Shown here piece after piece: positions 39,572 to 47,183 of a stretch of DNA of 64,000 bases. A program made the position numbers and the translations under genes. The notes beneath the pieces were generated by a model. It searched no databases. It was not told the origin of the DNA and saw only the letters and a program-made list of their open reading frames with translations. Each line of letters begins with the position of its first letter. Position 1 is the first letter of the stretch. Source of the stretch: RGIG9115 sp045128915 (GTDB lineage Bacteria > Bacillota > Clostridia > UBA1381); assembly GCA_045128915.1 (NCBI GenBank), contig JBGVIT010000033.1, forward strand, positions 62,001 to 126,000. The letters are read 5' to 3'.

Positions 39572-39588
39572 AAATAAATTTATATAAT
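39560..39588 (+). promoter_or_regulatory. Promoter for the divergent 42-aa ORF
   Basis: TTGACC 39560-39565, 17-base spacer, TATAAT 39583-39588. It lacks the upstream element of promoters 1-5, so it belongs to another control class. A copy of the TAATAAGGTTATACAA leader element follows at about 39655. Confidence 0.65.
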
Positions 39589-39685
39589 AAAATTGTGTTG
39601 AGAGTGGGGGAGAGAAGAGGTAGGGGAGAGGTTGAATTCATATAAAACAATAACTAATAAGGTTATACAAAATAGGAGTGATAGT

Positions 39686-39814
39686 ATGAAGGAAAAACGA
39701 AAGGTAACAGTTAAACTTTTAGAAGCTGAACAAACGAATACATATAAAATCCTTGCAGAATTTTTAGCAAGAAAATTTAGCGAAAATGGGTTTGACAAAG
39801 TAGAACAAAAATGA
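39686..39814 (+). CDS. 42-residue protein divergent from the integrase (directionality-factor candidate)
   Basis: ATG 39686 with ATAGGAGTGATAGT upstream. Reads MKEKRKVTVKLLEAEQTNTY, then KILAEFLARKFSENGFDK. A basic strand plus one long helix. It is the only + strand gene in the module, has its own promoter, and is bounded by a terminator. Small proteins encoded next to serine integrases (for example SPbeta SprB) can be recombination directionality factors; that assignment here is from position only. Confidence 0.5.
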   Translation: MKEKRKVTVKLLEAEQTNTYKILAEFLARKFSENGFDKVEQK

Positions 39815-39880
39815 TTTAATATGCTTGTAATAAATCAAGGAACTGCTGTACTGTACGAACCCTACAACCAAAAATCGTAA

Positions 39881-39916
39881 AAAAAAGGAAACCCTAAAAA
39901 TAGGATTTCCTTTTTT
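39881..39916. terminator. Bidirectional terminator
   Basis: AAAAAAGGAAACCCTA and TAGGATTTCCTTTTTT form a 16-position stem with one mismatch; T tracts on both strands. It ends the 42-aa ORF on the + strand and the tail operon on the - strand. Confidence 0.88.
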
Positions 39917-39946
39917 ATTTATATAATTTTATTTCTTATATATTAC

Positions 39947-40219
39947 TTAAATATCTTCAGCGCCAGAAAATTCATCCAATGTCTTCAGATATTCATAAGC
40001 CTTTTCAATTGTCATAGTAGGGTCGTAATCAACCTCATATGTAACACTTTGACGATAAGGACGATATTCACTATCTTGTTCAAACTTTCTTGCCTCTTCG
40101 TCTGTATACGATAAAACGGCAATAGAGTTTTGCTTATTTACAGTTTGCTGCAAAAACATAATTCTATGATAAGTAGTTCTTACGCCATCGTTTTGTCTAA
40201 TTTCTTTGTATAATGCCAT
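39947..40219 (-). CDS. Tail-fibre-associated protein, 90 aa
   Basis: Start 40219 (MALYKEIRQNDGVRTTYHRI), after AGAAAGGTGAAAAAAAT; the longer frame to 40264 has no site. I recognise this as a recurrent small protein downstream of tail-fibre genes in Firmicutes phages (RPYRQSVTYEVDYDPTMTIE). Role unknown: assembly factor or fibre-tip component. Last gene of the tail operon. Confidence 0.65.
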   Translation of the reverse strand: MALYKEIRQNDGVRTTYHRIMFLQQTVNKQNSIAVLSYTDEEARKFEQDSEYRPYRQSVTYEVDYDPTMTIEKAYEYLKTLDEFSGAEDI

Positions 40220-40236
40220 ATTTTTTTCACCTTTCT

Positions 40237-40842
40237 TTATGAGAATGTAATTGTGCCACTCCAATAAACACCCAGAGTGTCATTGTTTGTAACATTGGTT
40301 GTATCACTCATAGTTGCAACGATGGCAAATCCATTAGAGTTTGTATTTCCATCTGTATATCCAATTGTCTCGTATTTACTTGGTTTAACAGATGTAGAAG
40401 CGCCAGAACCGTGAGTATACTTTGTACCTTGTCTAAGCGTTAATCCAGCATCACTCGTAATTGTAATAGTTGGATTGCCGATAATAGGCTTAGAGAGAGG
40501 AACAAGAAATCTAATGGATGCACCACCACTCGTTACAAATCCTGCCGTATATAGAATCATTGATATGCTATCGCCAGCAGAATAATATGGTTTATAATGT
40601 ACATTACCAGCAGATGCTACATAATGATAGACATCCTTACCGTAGATATGAGTGTTTCCATTTGCATTGCTATATCCTCCAGAGCCAACAACGGTATTGC
40701 CATTGCTACTCATATAAATCATTTGATGTCTTTCACCTGTTGATGGGTGAATGCCATACAAGCATGTATTATTAGTTTGCAAAATAATATCATTAGAAAC
40801 TGCTAAATCACCATTAATTACCGTATCTTTTAATTGTGCCAT
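40237..40842 (-). CDS. Tail fibre protein, 201 aa
   Basis: N-terminus QLKDTVINGDLAVSNDIIL and QTNNTCLYGIHPSTGERHQM, then NTVVGSGGYSNANGNTHIYG, are beta-helix or beta-prism fibre segments typical of phage tails. The C-terminal half is a Ser/Thr/Gly-rich beta domain ending TLGVYWSGTITFS, which could be the receptor-facing tip. ATG follows AAAGAAGGTGATTTC. Confidence 0.7.
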   Translation of the reverse strand: MAQLKDTVINGDLAVSNDIILQTNNTCLYGIHPSTGERHQMIYMSSNGNTVVGSGGYSNANGNTHIYGKDVYHYVASAGNVHYKPYYSAGDSISMILYTAGFVTSGGASIRFLVPLSKPIIGNPTITITSDAGLTLRQGTKYTHGSGASTSVKPSKYETIGYTDGNTNSNGFAIVATMSDTTNVTNNDTLGVYWSGTITFS

Positions 40843-40855
40843 GAAATCACCTTCT

Positions 40856-42376
40856 TTACCTTTCGATTATTTCTCCAAAATGAAAGCTTGAATTACTTAA
40901 AACCAAGTTATTATCTTCTATAAATTTTGATGCATATACTGTACCAGTATCTTCAAAACCGATGATTTCATCGCTTTCTATAAATTCTACTGCTTCACAA
41001 TTCTTTGTTGTTTTATATATCAGTATCTTTTTTTCTTTCCAAATAGCATACAATGTTACTGTTCCACCATTTTTTGTATGCGTATAAGCATCTCCAACAT
41101 AATAACTTTTTCCGCTTGAACCACTTGCACTAGTAGACCAACACTTAAATACACAAGATGGTTTTGAGACTGTTCCTTCTTGAATTACCACATCAACATC
41201 CGTTGTTTTAGTAAAACTTGATGGAGCTGTGCCAGAACCGCCATTTAAATTAAATTGTACGGTATGCGTCCAAGGTGTCCAAACTGCATATAAAACAATG
41301 TCAGCGTCCGTTGTATAACTTGCTCCAGCCGTGTAACTAACTGTCGTAGTATCTTCAGATAAGCCCCAACCCTTAAATGTGTATCCGTTCTTGGTAGGAA
41401 CTGTGCTTCTTAAAGTAAGAGCAGTTCCTTTTTTCTTAATCTGTGAGCTTACGCCAGAACCGCCATTTGTGTTATATGTAACATCATATTGAGTAACAGT
41501 AGTCGTTGTACTCCATACTGCATACAAAGTAATGGACGCATTTGCCGTATATTTAGCACCAGCCGTGTAAGCGACGGTAGTTGCTGTCGAAGAAGTTGCC
41601 CAACCTTTGAATGTATATGTTGTAGTTACGCCATCGTCATTAATAGAAGCTCTTGTAGGCTTTGTAGATGATAATGTCAATGTTACACCGTGAGTTTTAG
41701 TTTGATTAGATGGTGCTCCTGTGCCGCCATTGGCATTATATTTAATTGTATATGTGTTTGCTTGCCATACCGCATACAAAGTAACGGATGCATTGGCTGT
41801 ATAGCTTGCTCCTGAAGCATATGCAACACTACCACTTGCTGATGTAGCCCAACCTTTAAATGCATATCCAGTGCGAGTAGGCTTAGTACTTGAAAGTGTA
41901 AGTGTCTTTCCATAATATTTCGATTGAGAAGAGGGTGCTCCACTACCACCATTAGCGTTATATGAAACCGTATATTTTGTTAAAGCGGGAATAGTATAAC
42001 TTGTACTAACGGTCATTGTACCGCCAACTCTATCAATATTTGCAAGTTTTGCTGCAACATATCGTTTAGAAGAACTTGTTCCCCTTGTAAATGTAGTATC
42101 GTATTCTTTTAATTTTACTTGGTTAGAAGTAGACCAACCACTACCAGAAGCCACAGTTGTGTTAATATTAACGCTGCCAACAGATGTCGTTGCACTTGAT
42201 GCATTGTCATTGTAATACAGTGTGTTTGCAGAGTCGTCTACTGTATACTTACTCCAAAACCATACTTCCGTATGTCTTGTCGTTTGTGTGTTCGTATTGG
42301 TTAGTTTTACATAGATTCCTATTCGTCCATAACCACCAACAATAGAACCCCAAACAATTCCGCTTGGTGCTGCCAT
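40856..42376 (-). CDS. Tail/adhesin protein with four InlB B-repeats
   Basis: 506 residues. Residues 1-130 are a beta-rich tail-like domain (PSGIVWGSIVGGYGRIGIYV). Four InlB B-repeat (Listeria-Bacteroides repeat) units follow at about 135-204, 209-287, 297-366 and 371-446, each of the form YTVxYNANGGSG ... GYAFKGWATSASG ... VTLYAVW. The last 60 residues differ (AVEFIESDEIIGFEDTG). In bacteria these modules belong to surface adhesins. Here they probably extend or decorate the tail tip and may bind carbohydrate. ATG follows TTTGGAGGTGAAAAATA. Confidence 0.85.
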   Translation of the reverse strand: MAAPSGIVWGSIVGGYGRIGIYVKLTNTNTQTTRHTEVWFWSKYTVDDSANTLYYNDNASSATTSVGSVNINTTVASGSGWSTSNQVKLKEYDTTFTRGTSSSKRYVAAKLANIDRVGGTMTVSTSYTIPALTKYTVSYNANGGSGAPSSQSKYYGKTLTLSSTKPTRTGYAFKGWATSASGSVAYASGASYTANASVTLYAVWQANTYTIKYNANGGTGAPSNQTKTHGVTLTLSSTKPTRASINDDGVTTTYTFKGWATSSTATTVAYTAGAKYTANASITLYAVWSTTTTVTQYDVTYNTNGGSGVSSQIKKKGTALTLRSTVPTKNGYTFKGWGLSEDTTTVSYTAGASYTTDADIVLYAVWTPWTHTVQFNLNGGSGTAPSSFTKTTDVDVVIQEGTVSKPSCVFKCWSTSASGSSGKSYYVGDAYTHTKNGGTVTLYAIWKEKKILIYKTTKNCEAVEFIESDEIIGFEDTGTVYASKFIEDNNLVLSNSSFHFGEIIER

Positions 42377-42395
42377 TATTTTTCACCTCCAAATA

Positions 42396-42623
42396 TTAAG
42401 AGAATACAATCTTTAAGACACCATCTGACGAATCATATTCAAGTGTTGCATCACCTATCTTCAAAGAGCCAACATCAACAACTCCTGAAAAATTACCGCC
42501 ACCAGTCATAGTTAGAGTGCCTACGCCAGCAGGGTCAGATTTTGTCATATATGTTTCTTGATTGTGTGTATGTACAGCCGCTAAAGATTCGACTGTAACA
42601 ACTTTTGCTTTTACTTCAGCCAT
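42396..42623 (-). CDS. Small tail-fibre segment protein, 75 aa
   Basis: Starts MAEVKAKVVTVESLAAVHTH; ends LEYDSSDGVLKIVFS. The LKIGDATLEYDSS...LKI pattern is typical of phage fibre tips or chaperone-like caps. ATG follows TAAGGAGGATGATAGATT. Confidence 0.6.
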   Translation of the reverse strand: MAEVKAKVVTVESLAAVHTHNQETYMTKSDPAGVGTLTMTGGGNFSGVVDVGSLKIGDATLEYDSSDGVLKIVFS

Positions 42624-42638
42624 AATCTATCATCCTCC

Positions 42639-45284
42639 TTATATACCTAAATATGTCTTTACTTCTGCAAGAGTAGCCACGCCACTACCTGAGAATGTTG
42701 GAGCACTTATATTTGCAGGGAATGTTGCATTCTGCGAAGCATCATATGAATATAAATGACCTGTTTCGCCCATATTGCTTGTGCGAGTCCAACAAGTATC
42801 ACCAAACAATCTTAAACCAATTATTGAGGATTTAGTGGTAGTATAAGATGAACTAACCGAAGTATTCGCAAATGTAAGTCTCATATACCAATAGTTTCCT
42901 GTTTGATTGGTACCGCCGCCAAAAGTACTAATACTCATTGGGATATCATTCCAACCAGACCAACCATTAAGTTCATATGTGCCAAGTGTCGTCCAACTTG
43001 CACCACTTGCACCAGTTTTAGCTTCTATTGTCACTGTCAATCCGTGTCCAGCGGTAGAAACATTTATTAACATCTTGCGAGGTCTTGTATAAACATAGCC
43101 AGTAGTACCGTTTTGAGCAGTAAGGGTTACTCTTGTTCTGTGACTTGTGGTTACTGTTGAATTAGAACCCACACTTATTCCATTAGATGTAGTTACAAAA
43201 TTGATTTTTGCAGAATTGGCAAGACCGCTATCAGTCCAAGTAGAACCAGCGTCATTAGAGTATTCAACCGTAATGGCGGCAGGATTTAAATATGCGAGTC
43301 TATTTGCACTATGCTCAGTTGAAAGTGCGGCGCCAATAGGAGAAACAGAGCCTACTAAATTTTTTCCACCCCAAGACAAATAAGACTCTTTAACATCTGT
43401 TACTGGAATTGTAATATTACCAGTACCATTAAAGCTTGTTGCTGTACCAGTTACACCAGTACCTAATCCAATAGTCCTTGCTGTTTGTAATTTTGTAGCA
43501 GTAGCCGAATTGCCAGTACAACTTGCAGAGCTTCCACTCGTATTCAAATCAAGAGAGGTGCAAGCAACTGGTTTACCACCCGAAAAATAAACAGGAGTAT
43601 TGGCATCGCCAGCCGTACTTGTATCTAACTTAACAGCACTCGTAGCAGAACCTCCAACCGAAGAAGAACCTGCGTAACTGTGCGTATGAGAAGTATTAGC
43701 TTTGCCACTTGCAACAGTATCTGTATAAGTTTTAGCTTCTGTCAATTTAGACGATGCATTAGCTTTAGTTTCATATGTAGAAGCAATAACATTTCCGCTT
43801 GCATCTTGAGTGGCTTTTGTTGCAGAGGCTACAGATTGAGAACCAATATTTCCACTATCTATAAATTGAAGCCAATCTCCCCATTCAGTAGTAGCACCAT
43901 GTCTTCTATATAAATTACCATTGGCAGCAAAAGCGATTTCTTGTGAATCGCCGCCAGAAGAATCGCTCCATGAACGAAATCCTACCACACCAGAATATGT
44001 ACCACCGTTTGAAAGACCAATAGATGAGTTCGATTTTAATCCAGAAACTGTAAATTTAGAGTTATAATCATTTGGTGTTGTATTTACATTTCTTGTATCA
44101 GACCAGCCACTTAAATTAATATGTGTATGACCAGAAGTAGCCGCTCCAATATTTGCGGGTGTAACCGTTTGCCATGTATTATCATTGCGAAGAAACTTTG
44201 CATTGTTAGCAGTTTGAGTAGCAGGAACATGATTGCCGTGACTCGAAGCTGCCTTTCCGTCTAATTGCGTCTGAACATTTGATGTTACACCATCCAAATA
44301 ACCAAGCTCCGTGCTTGTTACGGCAGAAACTGCAACCTTACCAGAACTATCAGACACCAATGCTCTATTAGTGGTCAAATTAGAAGAAGTAATAGTAGAG
44401 GCACCGCCTGTAACGGTTGCTTGTTTTGCATCTAATGAAGTTTGTAAATTATCTATATTAGCAATCGTATGATTGTGAGAATCGTCATTAACTGTAATCA
44501 CACCACTGGAAATAGTTACATCTCCACCAGATTTAACCAATCCTAATGCCGAACCAGCAGCAGAATAGGTTGTATTATTATCTGTCGAAGAAATAACTAT
44601 ATTACCACTCGTATCTGTTGTAACCGTTGTAGCACCAGCACCACTAATCTTATGAGAAGAGGTGACAGCACCGTTTTCAACACTATTTATATAAACATTC
44701 CCATTTGTTAAAGCGGTTGCAGTATTTGAGGTTGCATTGGTCGCACCAACCACATTTTTGCTTGAATAATGAGTATCAGTAAATACCGCATTACTGGGAA
44801 CAGATTTTCCTAAAGTATATGTAGTAGCTACAGGAACACCATTTGAAAAATAAACAGGTTGTGTAGCAGAACCAGCATTTGTATTTAATTTATCGGCACT
44901 TGTTGCTGCTCCGCCAGCAGAGGACGAGCCAGCATAATTGTGTGTATGACCACTTGCAGCTTTGCCGTCTAATTGTTCTTGAATGTTGGACTTGGTTCCA
45001 TCAAGATATCCAAGTTCAGTAGAAGTAATATCACTAACAGCAACTTTCCCAGAACTATTAGAAACCAATGCTCTGCTTGCTGTTAAATTAGAGGATGTAA
45101 TGGTAGAGGCTCCGCCTGTTATTGTTGCTTGTTTTGAATCTAATGAGGTTTGTAAATTAGTTACTTCAGAAATGGCGTGAGAATGTGAAGTATTAGCCTT
45201 TTTATCAACGGCGTTATTAACATATGTTTTAATTTCATCCACAAAAGTTTCTAAACTTTCATCTGTAAAAACTTTTTTAGCCAT
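42639..45284 (-). CDS. Tail fibre protein, 881 aa, with internal repeats
   Basis: The N-terminus MAKKVFTDESLETFVDEIKT is an anchor-like helix. Two roughly 75-residue copies of a module (NLQTSLDSKQATITGGASTI ... STELGYLDG ... QLDGKAASGH) lie near residues 45-120 and 280-355. Gly/Ser/Thr-rich fibre segments and a pyocin-knob-like region follow (residues about 395-470). A C-terminal beta-sandwich (TIEAKTGASGASWTTLGTYE ... YWYMRLTF) is a likely binding head. Long trimeric fibre; receptor unknown. Confidence 0.82.
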   Translation of the reverse strand: MAKKVFTDESLETFVDEIKTYVNNAVDKKANTSHSHAISEVTNLQTSLDSKQATITGGASTITSSNLTASRALVSNSSGKVAVSDITSTELGYLDGTKSNIQEQLDGKAASGHTHNYAGSSSAGGAATSADKLNTNAGSATQPVYFSNGVPVATTYTLGKSVPSNAVFTDTHYSSKNVVGATNATSNTATALTNGNVYINSVENGAVTSSHKISGAGATTVTTDTSGNIVISSTDNNTTYSAAGSALGLVKSGGDVTISSGVITVNDDSHNHTIANIDNLQTSLDAKQATVTGGASTITSSNLTTNRALVSDSSGKVAVSAVTSTELGYLDGVTSNVQTQLDGKAASSHGNHVPATQTANNAKFLRNDNTWQTVTPANIGAATSGHTHINLSGWSDTRNVNTTPNDYNSKFTVSGLKSNSSIGLSNGGTYSGVVGFRSWSDSSGGDSQEIAFAANGNLYRRHGATTEWGDWLQFIDSGNIGSQSVASATKATQDASGNVIASTYETKANASSKLTEAKTYTDTVASGKANTSHTHSYAGSSSVGGSATSAVKLDTSTAGDANTPVYFSGGKPVACTSLDLNTSGSSASCTGNSATATKLQTARTIGLGTGVTGTATSFNGTGNITIPVTDVKESYLSWGGKNLVGSVSPIGAALSTEHSANRLAYLNPAAITVEYSNDAGSTWTDSGLANSAKINFVTTSNGISVGSNSTVTTSHRTRVTLTAQNGTTGYVYTRPRKMLINVSTAGHGLTVTIEAKTGASGASWTTLGTYELNGWSGWNDIPMSISTFGGGTNQTGNYWYMRLTFANTSVSSSYTTTKSSIIGLRLFGDTCWTRTSNMGETGHLYSYDASQNATFPANISAPTFSGSGVATLAEVKTYLGI

Positions 45285-45358
45285 CTTAGAATCCTCCTTT
45301 CAAGTTTTATATTTTTTATATATTTAATTCTTATAATTAAACTATTAATTTATGCAAG

Positions 45359-46354
45359 TTATTTGATTTTTCGTAATTGTCCATAATCAAAGTATATACC
45401 ACCAACATTCTTGTTTTCTGCATTTATCATTTTTGAATTATCAATATCAAAATTTATCCAACTATGAGAAGTTGTATTAAAATATTCTTTTGCCAACGAC
45501 AACATTTGTAATAGGATTTTGTCAGAAGAAAGAAAGTCTTTTGATGATATTATTCTCATTTGTTTATAACCTTCTCTTTTGATAATATTATTACGAATGA
45601 TTTCTTTGTTATCAAAATCTTCTTGTGTATACTGTCCTAATTTAACTTGACCATTGTGAAAACCACCATTATACTCAATCGTCAATCTTTCTTCTGGAAA
45701 ACAAATATCTACATTGTAACATGAAATTGGATAATTAAGAAAACATTGTTTATTTTGATTATATAAATTAAAAATGTAATATTGTTGCTTACTAGTTGAA
45801 ATAGCACCATTTTTATATAATGTATTACATTTTTTTCTTTTAATTTCTGGGCTATGAGCAATATGTTCAACCCCATATTTTTCTAAACATGTTTGTTTAA
45901 TTTTCTCACAACATTCTTTCGTCTGTCCGTAGCTTTTAACACCGTATCGCTCTATATTTGTTGAAAACATTTTTTCTTTTATTGTTTCATTTTGTAAGAC
46001 AAATTTATGACCATACCTTTTTTCATTTGTTTGCATCACCTTTTTATTCCAACACTCTTTGCAAACATGACTTCCACTGTTTTTTATGCACTTATTATAA
46101 TCATTATATTTAATTAACGATATATTTTTCTGACACATATCACATAAAACTTCTACAAAAATATTGCTATGAATATGCAAATCTTCAATTTTTACTATAA
46201 TTGTTTTGTTTGTATCATAAACAAATTCTTTTTTAGTTTTGTCATAGTAACTCTTGGATGCTTTTTTCATTGGAATTTCGTATCCTAAAGATTTATAATA
46301 TTCAACAATATATGAACTAAGCTTCACTTCAACTTCTTTTGTTAAAATTGGCAT
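45359..46354 (-). CDS. Homing endonuclease-like protein (Vsr-like nuclease, YGV repeats)
   Basis: 331 residues. The first half has Cys pairs (LCDMCQKNIS; HVCKECWNKKV) and repeats of the form NERYGHKFVLQN, NIERYGVKSYGQ, CLEKYGVEHIAHS. The second half has YPISCYNVDICFPEERLTIE, YNGGFHN, and FDNKEIIRNNIIKREGYKQM, a Vsr/EDxHD-like nuclease core. I know this arrangement from free-standing homing enzymes in phages of Firmicutes. It interrupts the tail-fibre run and overlaps the DUF5659 gene by 26 bases. Confidence 0.75.
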   Translation of the reverse strand: MPILTKEVEVKLSSYIVEYYKSLGYEIPMKKASKSYYDKTKKEFVYDTNKTIIVKIEDLHIHSNIFVEVLCDMCQKNISLIKYNDYNKCIKNSGSHVCKECWNKKVMQTNEKRYGHKFVLQNETIKEKMFSTNIERYGVKSYGQTKECCEKIKQTCLEKYGVEHIAHSPEIKRKKCNTLYKNGAISTSKQQYYIFNLYNQNKQCFLNYPISCYNVDICFPEERLTIEYNGGFHNGQVKLGQYTQEDFDNKEIIRNNIIKREGYKQMRIISSKDFLSSDKILLQMLSLAKEYFNTTSHSWINFDIDNSKMINAENKNVGGIYFDYGQLRKIK

Positions 46355-46553
46355 AATGTTCTCCTTTGTCTGCTATAACTTCTTTATATTTCAACATTGC
46401 TTGCATAAGTTCAAGAGTGTCTTCAAAAAGATAAACATTCTTATTTTTTACCTTTAAATTATGATGAATCCTTTTTATTGGAAATCCACTCATCATAAGA
46501 TAACCAGCAAGCTTAAGTGAAAATATTTGTTTGTACATTTTATAATTTTTCAT
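46329..46553 (-). CDS. DUF5659-like protein, 74 aa
   Basis: IFSLKLAGYLMMSGFPIKRI then HHNLKVKNKNVYLFEDTLEL match the DUF5659 pattern (a small two-layer domain found in phages and their hosts). Function unknown. GGAGTAAAATGA precedes the start. Confidence 0.65.
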   Translation of the reverse strand: MKNYKMYKQIFSLKLAGYLMMSGFPIKRIHHNLKVKNKNVYLFEDTLELMQAMLKYKEVIADKGEHYANFNKRS

Positions 46554-46596
46554 TCATTTTACTCCGATAAATATTTTAATTTATTATTTGTATAAT

Positions 46597-47109
46597 TTAA
46601 CTGAAAAGACTTTGAACCTCTTCTGATGTAATGACTTTAAATTCATCTAAAGCACTTTGAAGTCCAGATACATTTGCAATAGAATGCGTATGACCCGAAG
46701 ATGCCTTGCTATCTAAAGTGGACTGCAAATTAGTTATATTTGAGATTATATGAGTATGACTTGAGTTAGCTTTACCAGCAACAACATCTTCAAGCGCATC
46801 TAAACTCGTTTGTGACGCTCTCGAAGTGTCGGTGGGATGTTTGTGGTCACTTCTTGCAACAGTAGTGGCACTGCCCACCGAAGCAGTGCCATCCATTGCA
46901 GGAGAAGTAGTAGAAAAAGTAACATGCGTACCATGAGATGAATTTGCCTTGCCATTTAATGTCGTTTGTAAATTTGTTACATCAGAAATAGAATGGGTAT
47001 GAGATTTATCTGACTTTGCTTCAACATCTGTTTTGGTAGCAAATAAATTTTTTAAATTATTAAAGAAACTTGTCAAATTACTAAGACTTATATATTTCTT
47101 TTTTGCCAT
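46597..47109 (-). CDS. Short tail-fibre protein, 170 aa
   Basis: Anchor-like N-terminus MAKKKYISLSNLTSFFNNLK then NLFATKTDVEAK; SHTH and NLQTTLNGKA/NLQSTLDSKA fibre repeats in the middle; C-terminus ITSEEVQSLFS. Same end pieces as other tail genes here. It looks like a short or truncated fibre, or an adaptor. Confidence 0.75.
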   Translation of the reverse strand: MAKKKYISLSNLTSFFNNLKNLFATKTDVEAKSDKSHTHSISDVTNLQTTLNGKANSSHGTHVTFSTTSPAMDGTASVGSATTVARSDHKHPTDTSRASQTSLDALEDVVAGKANSSHTHIISNITNLQSTLDSKASSGHTHSIANVSGLQSALDEFKVITSEEVQSLFS

Positions 47110-47183
47110 TTTCTAATTTTCTCCTTTCTTTAGGAATTAAAAAATGATTTTATATAATTTTATTTATAAGAATATTTTTATCT

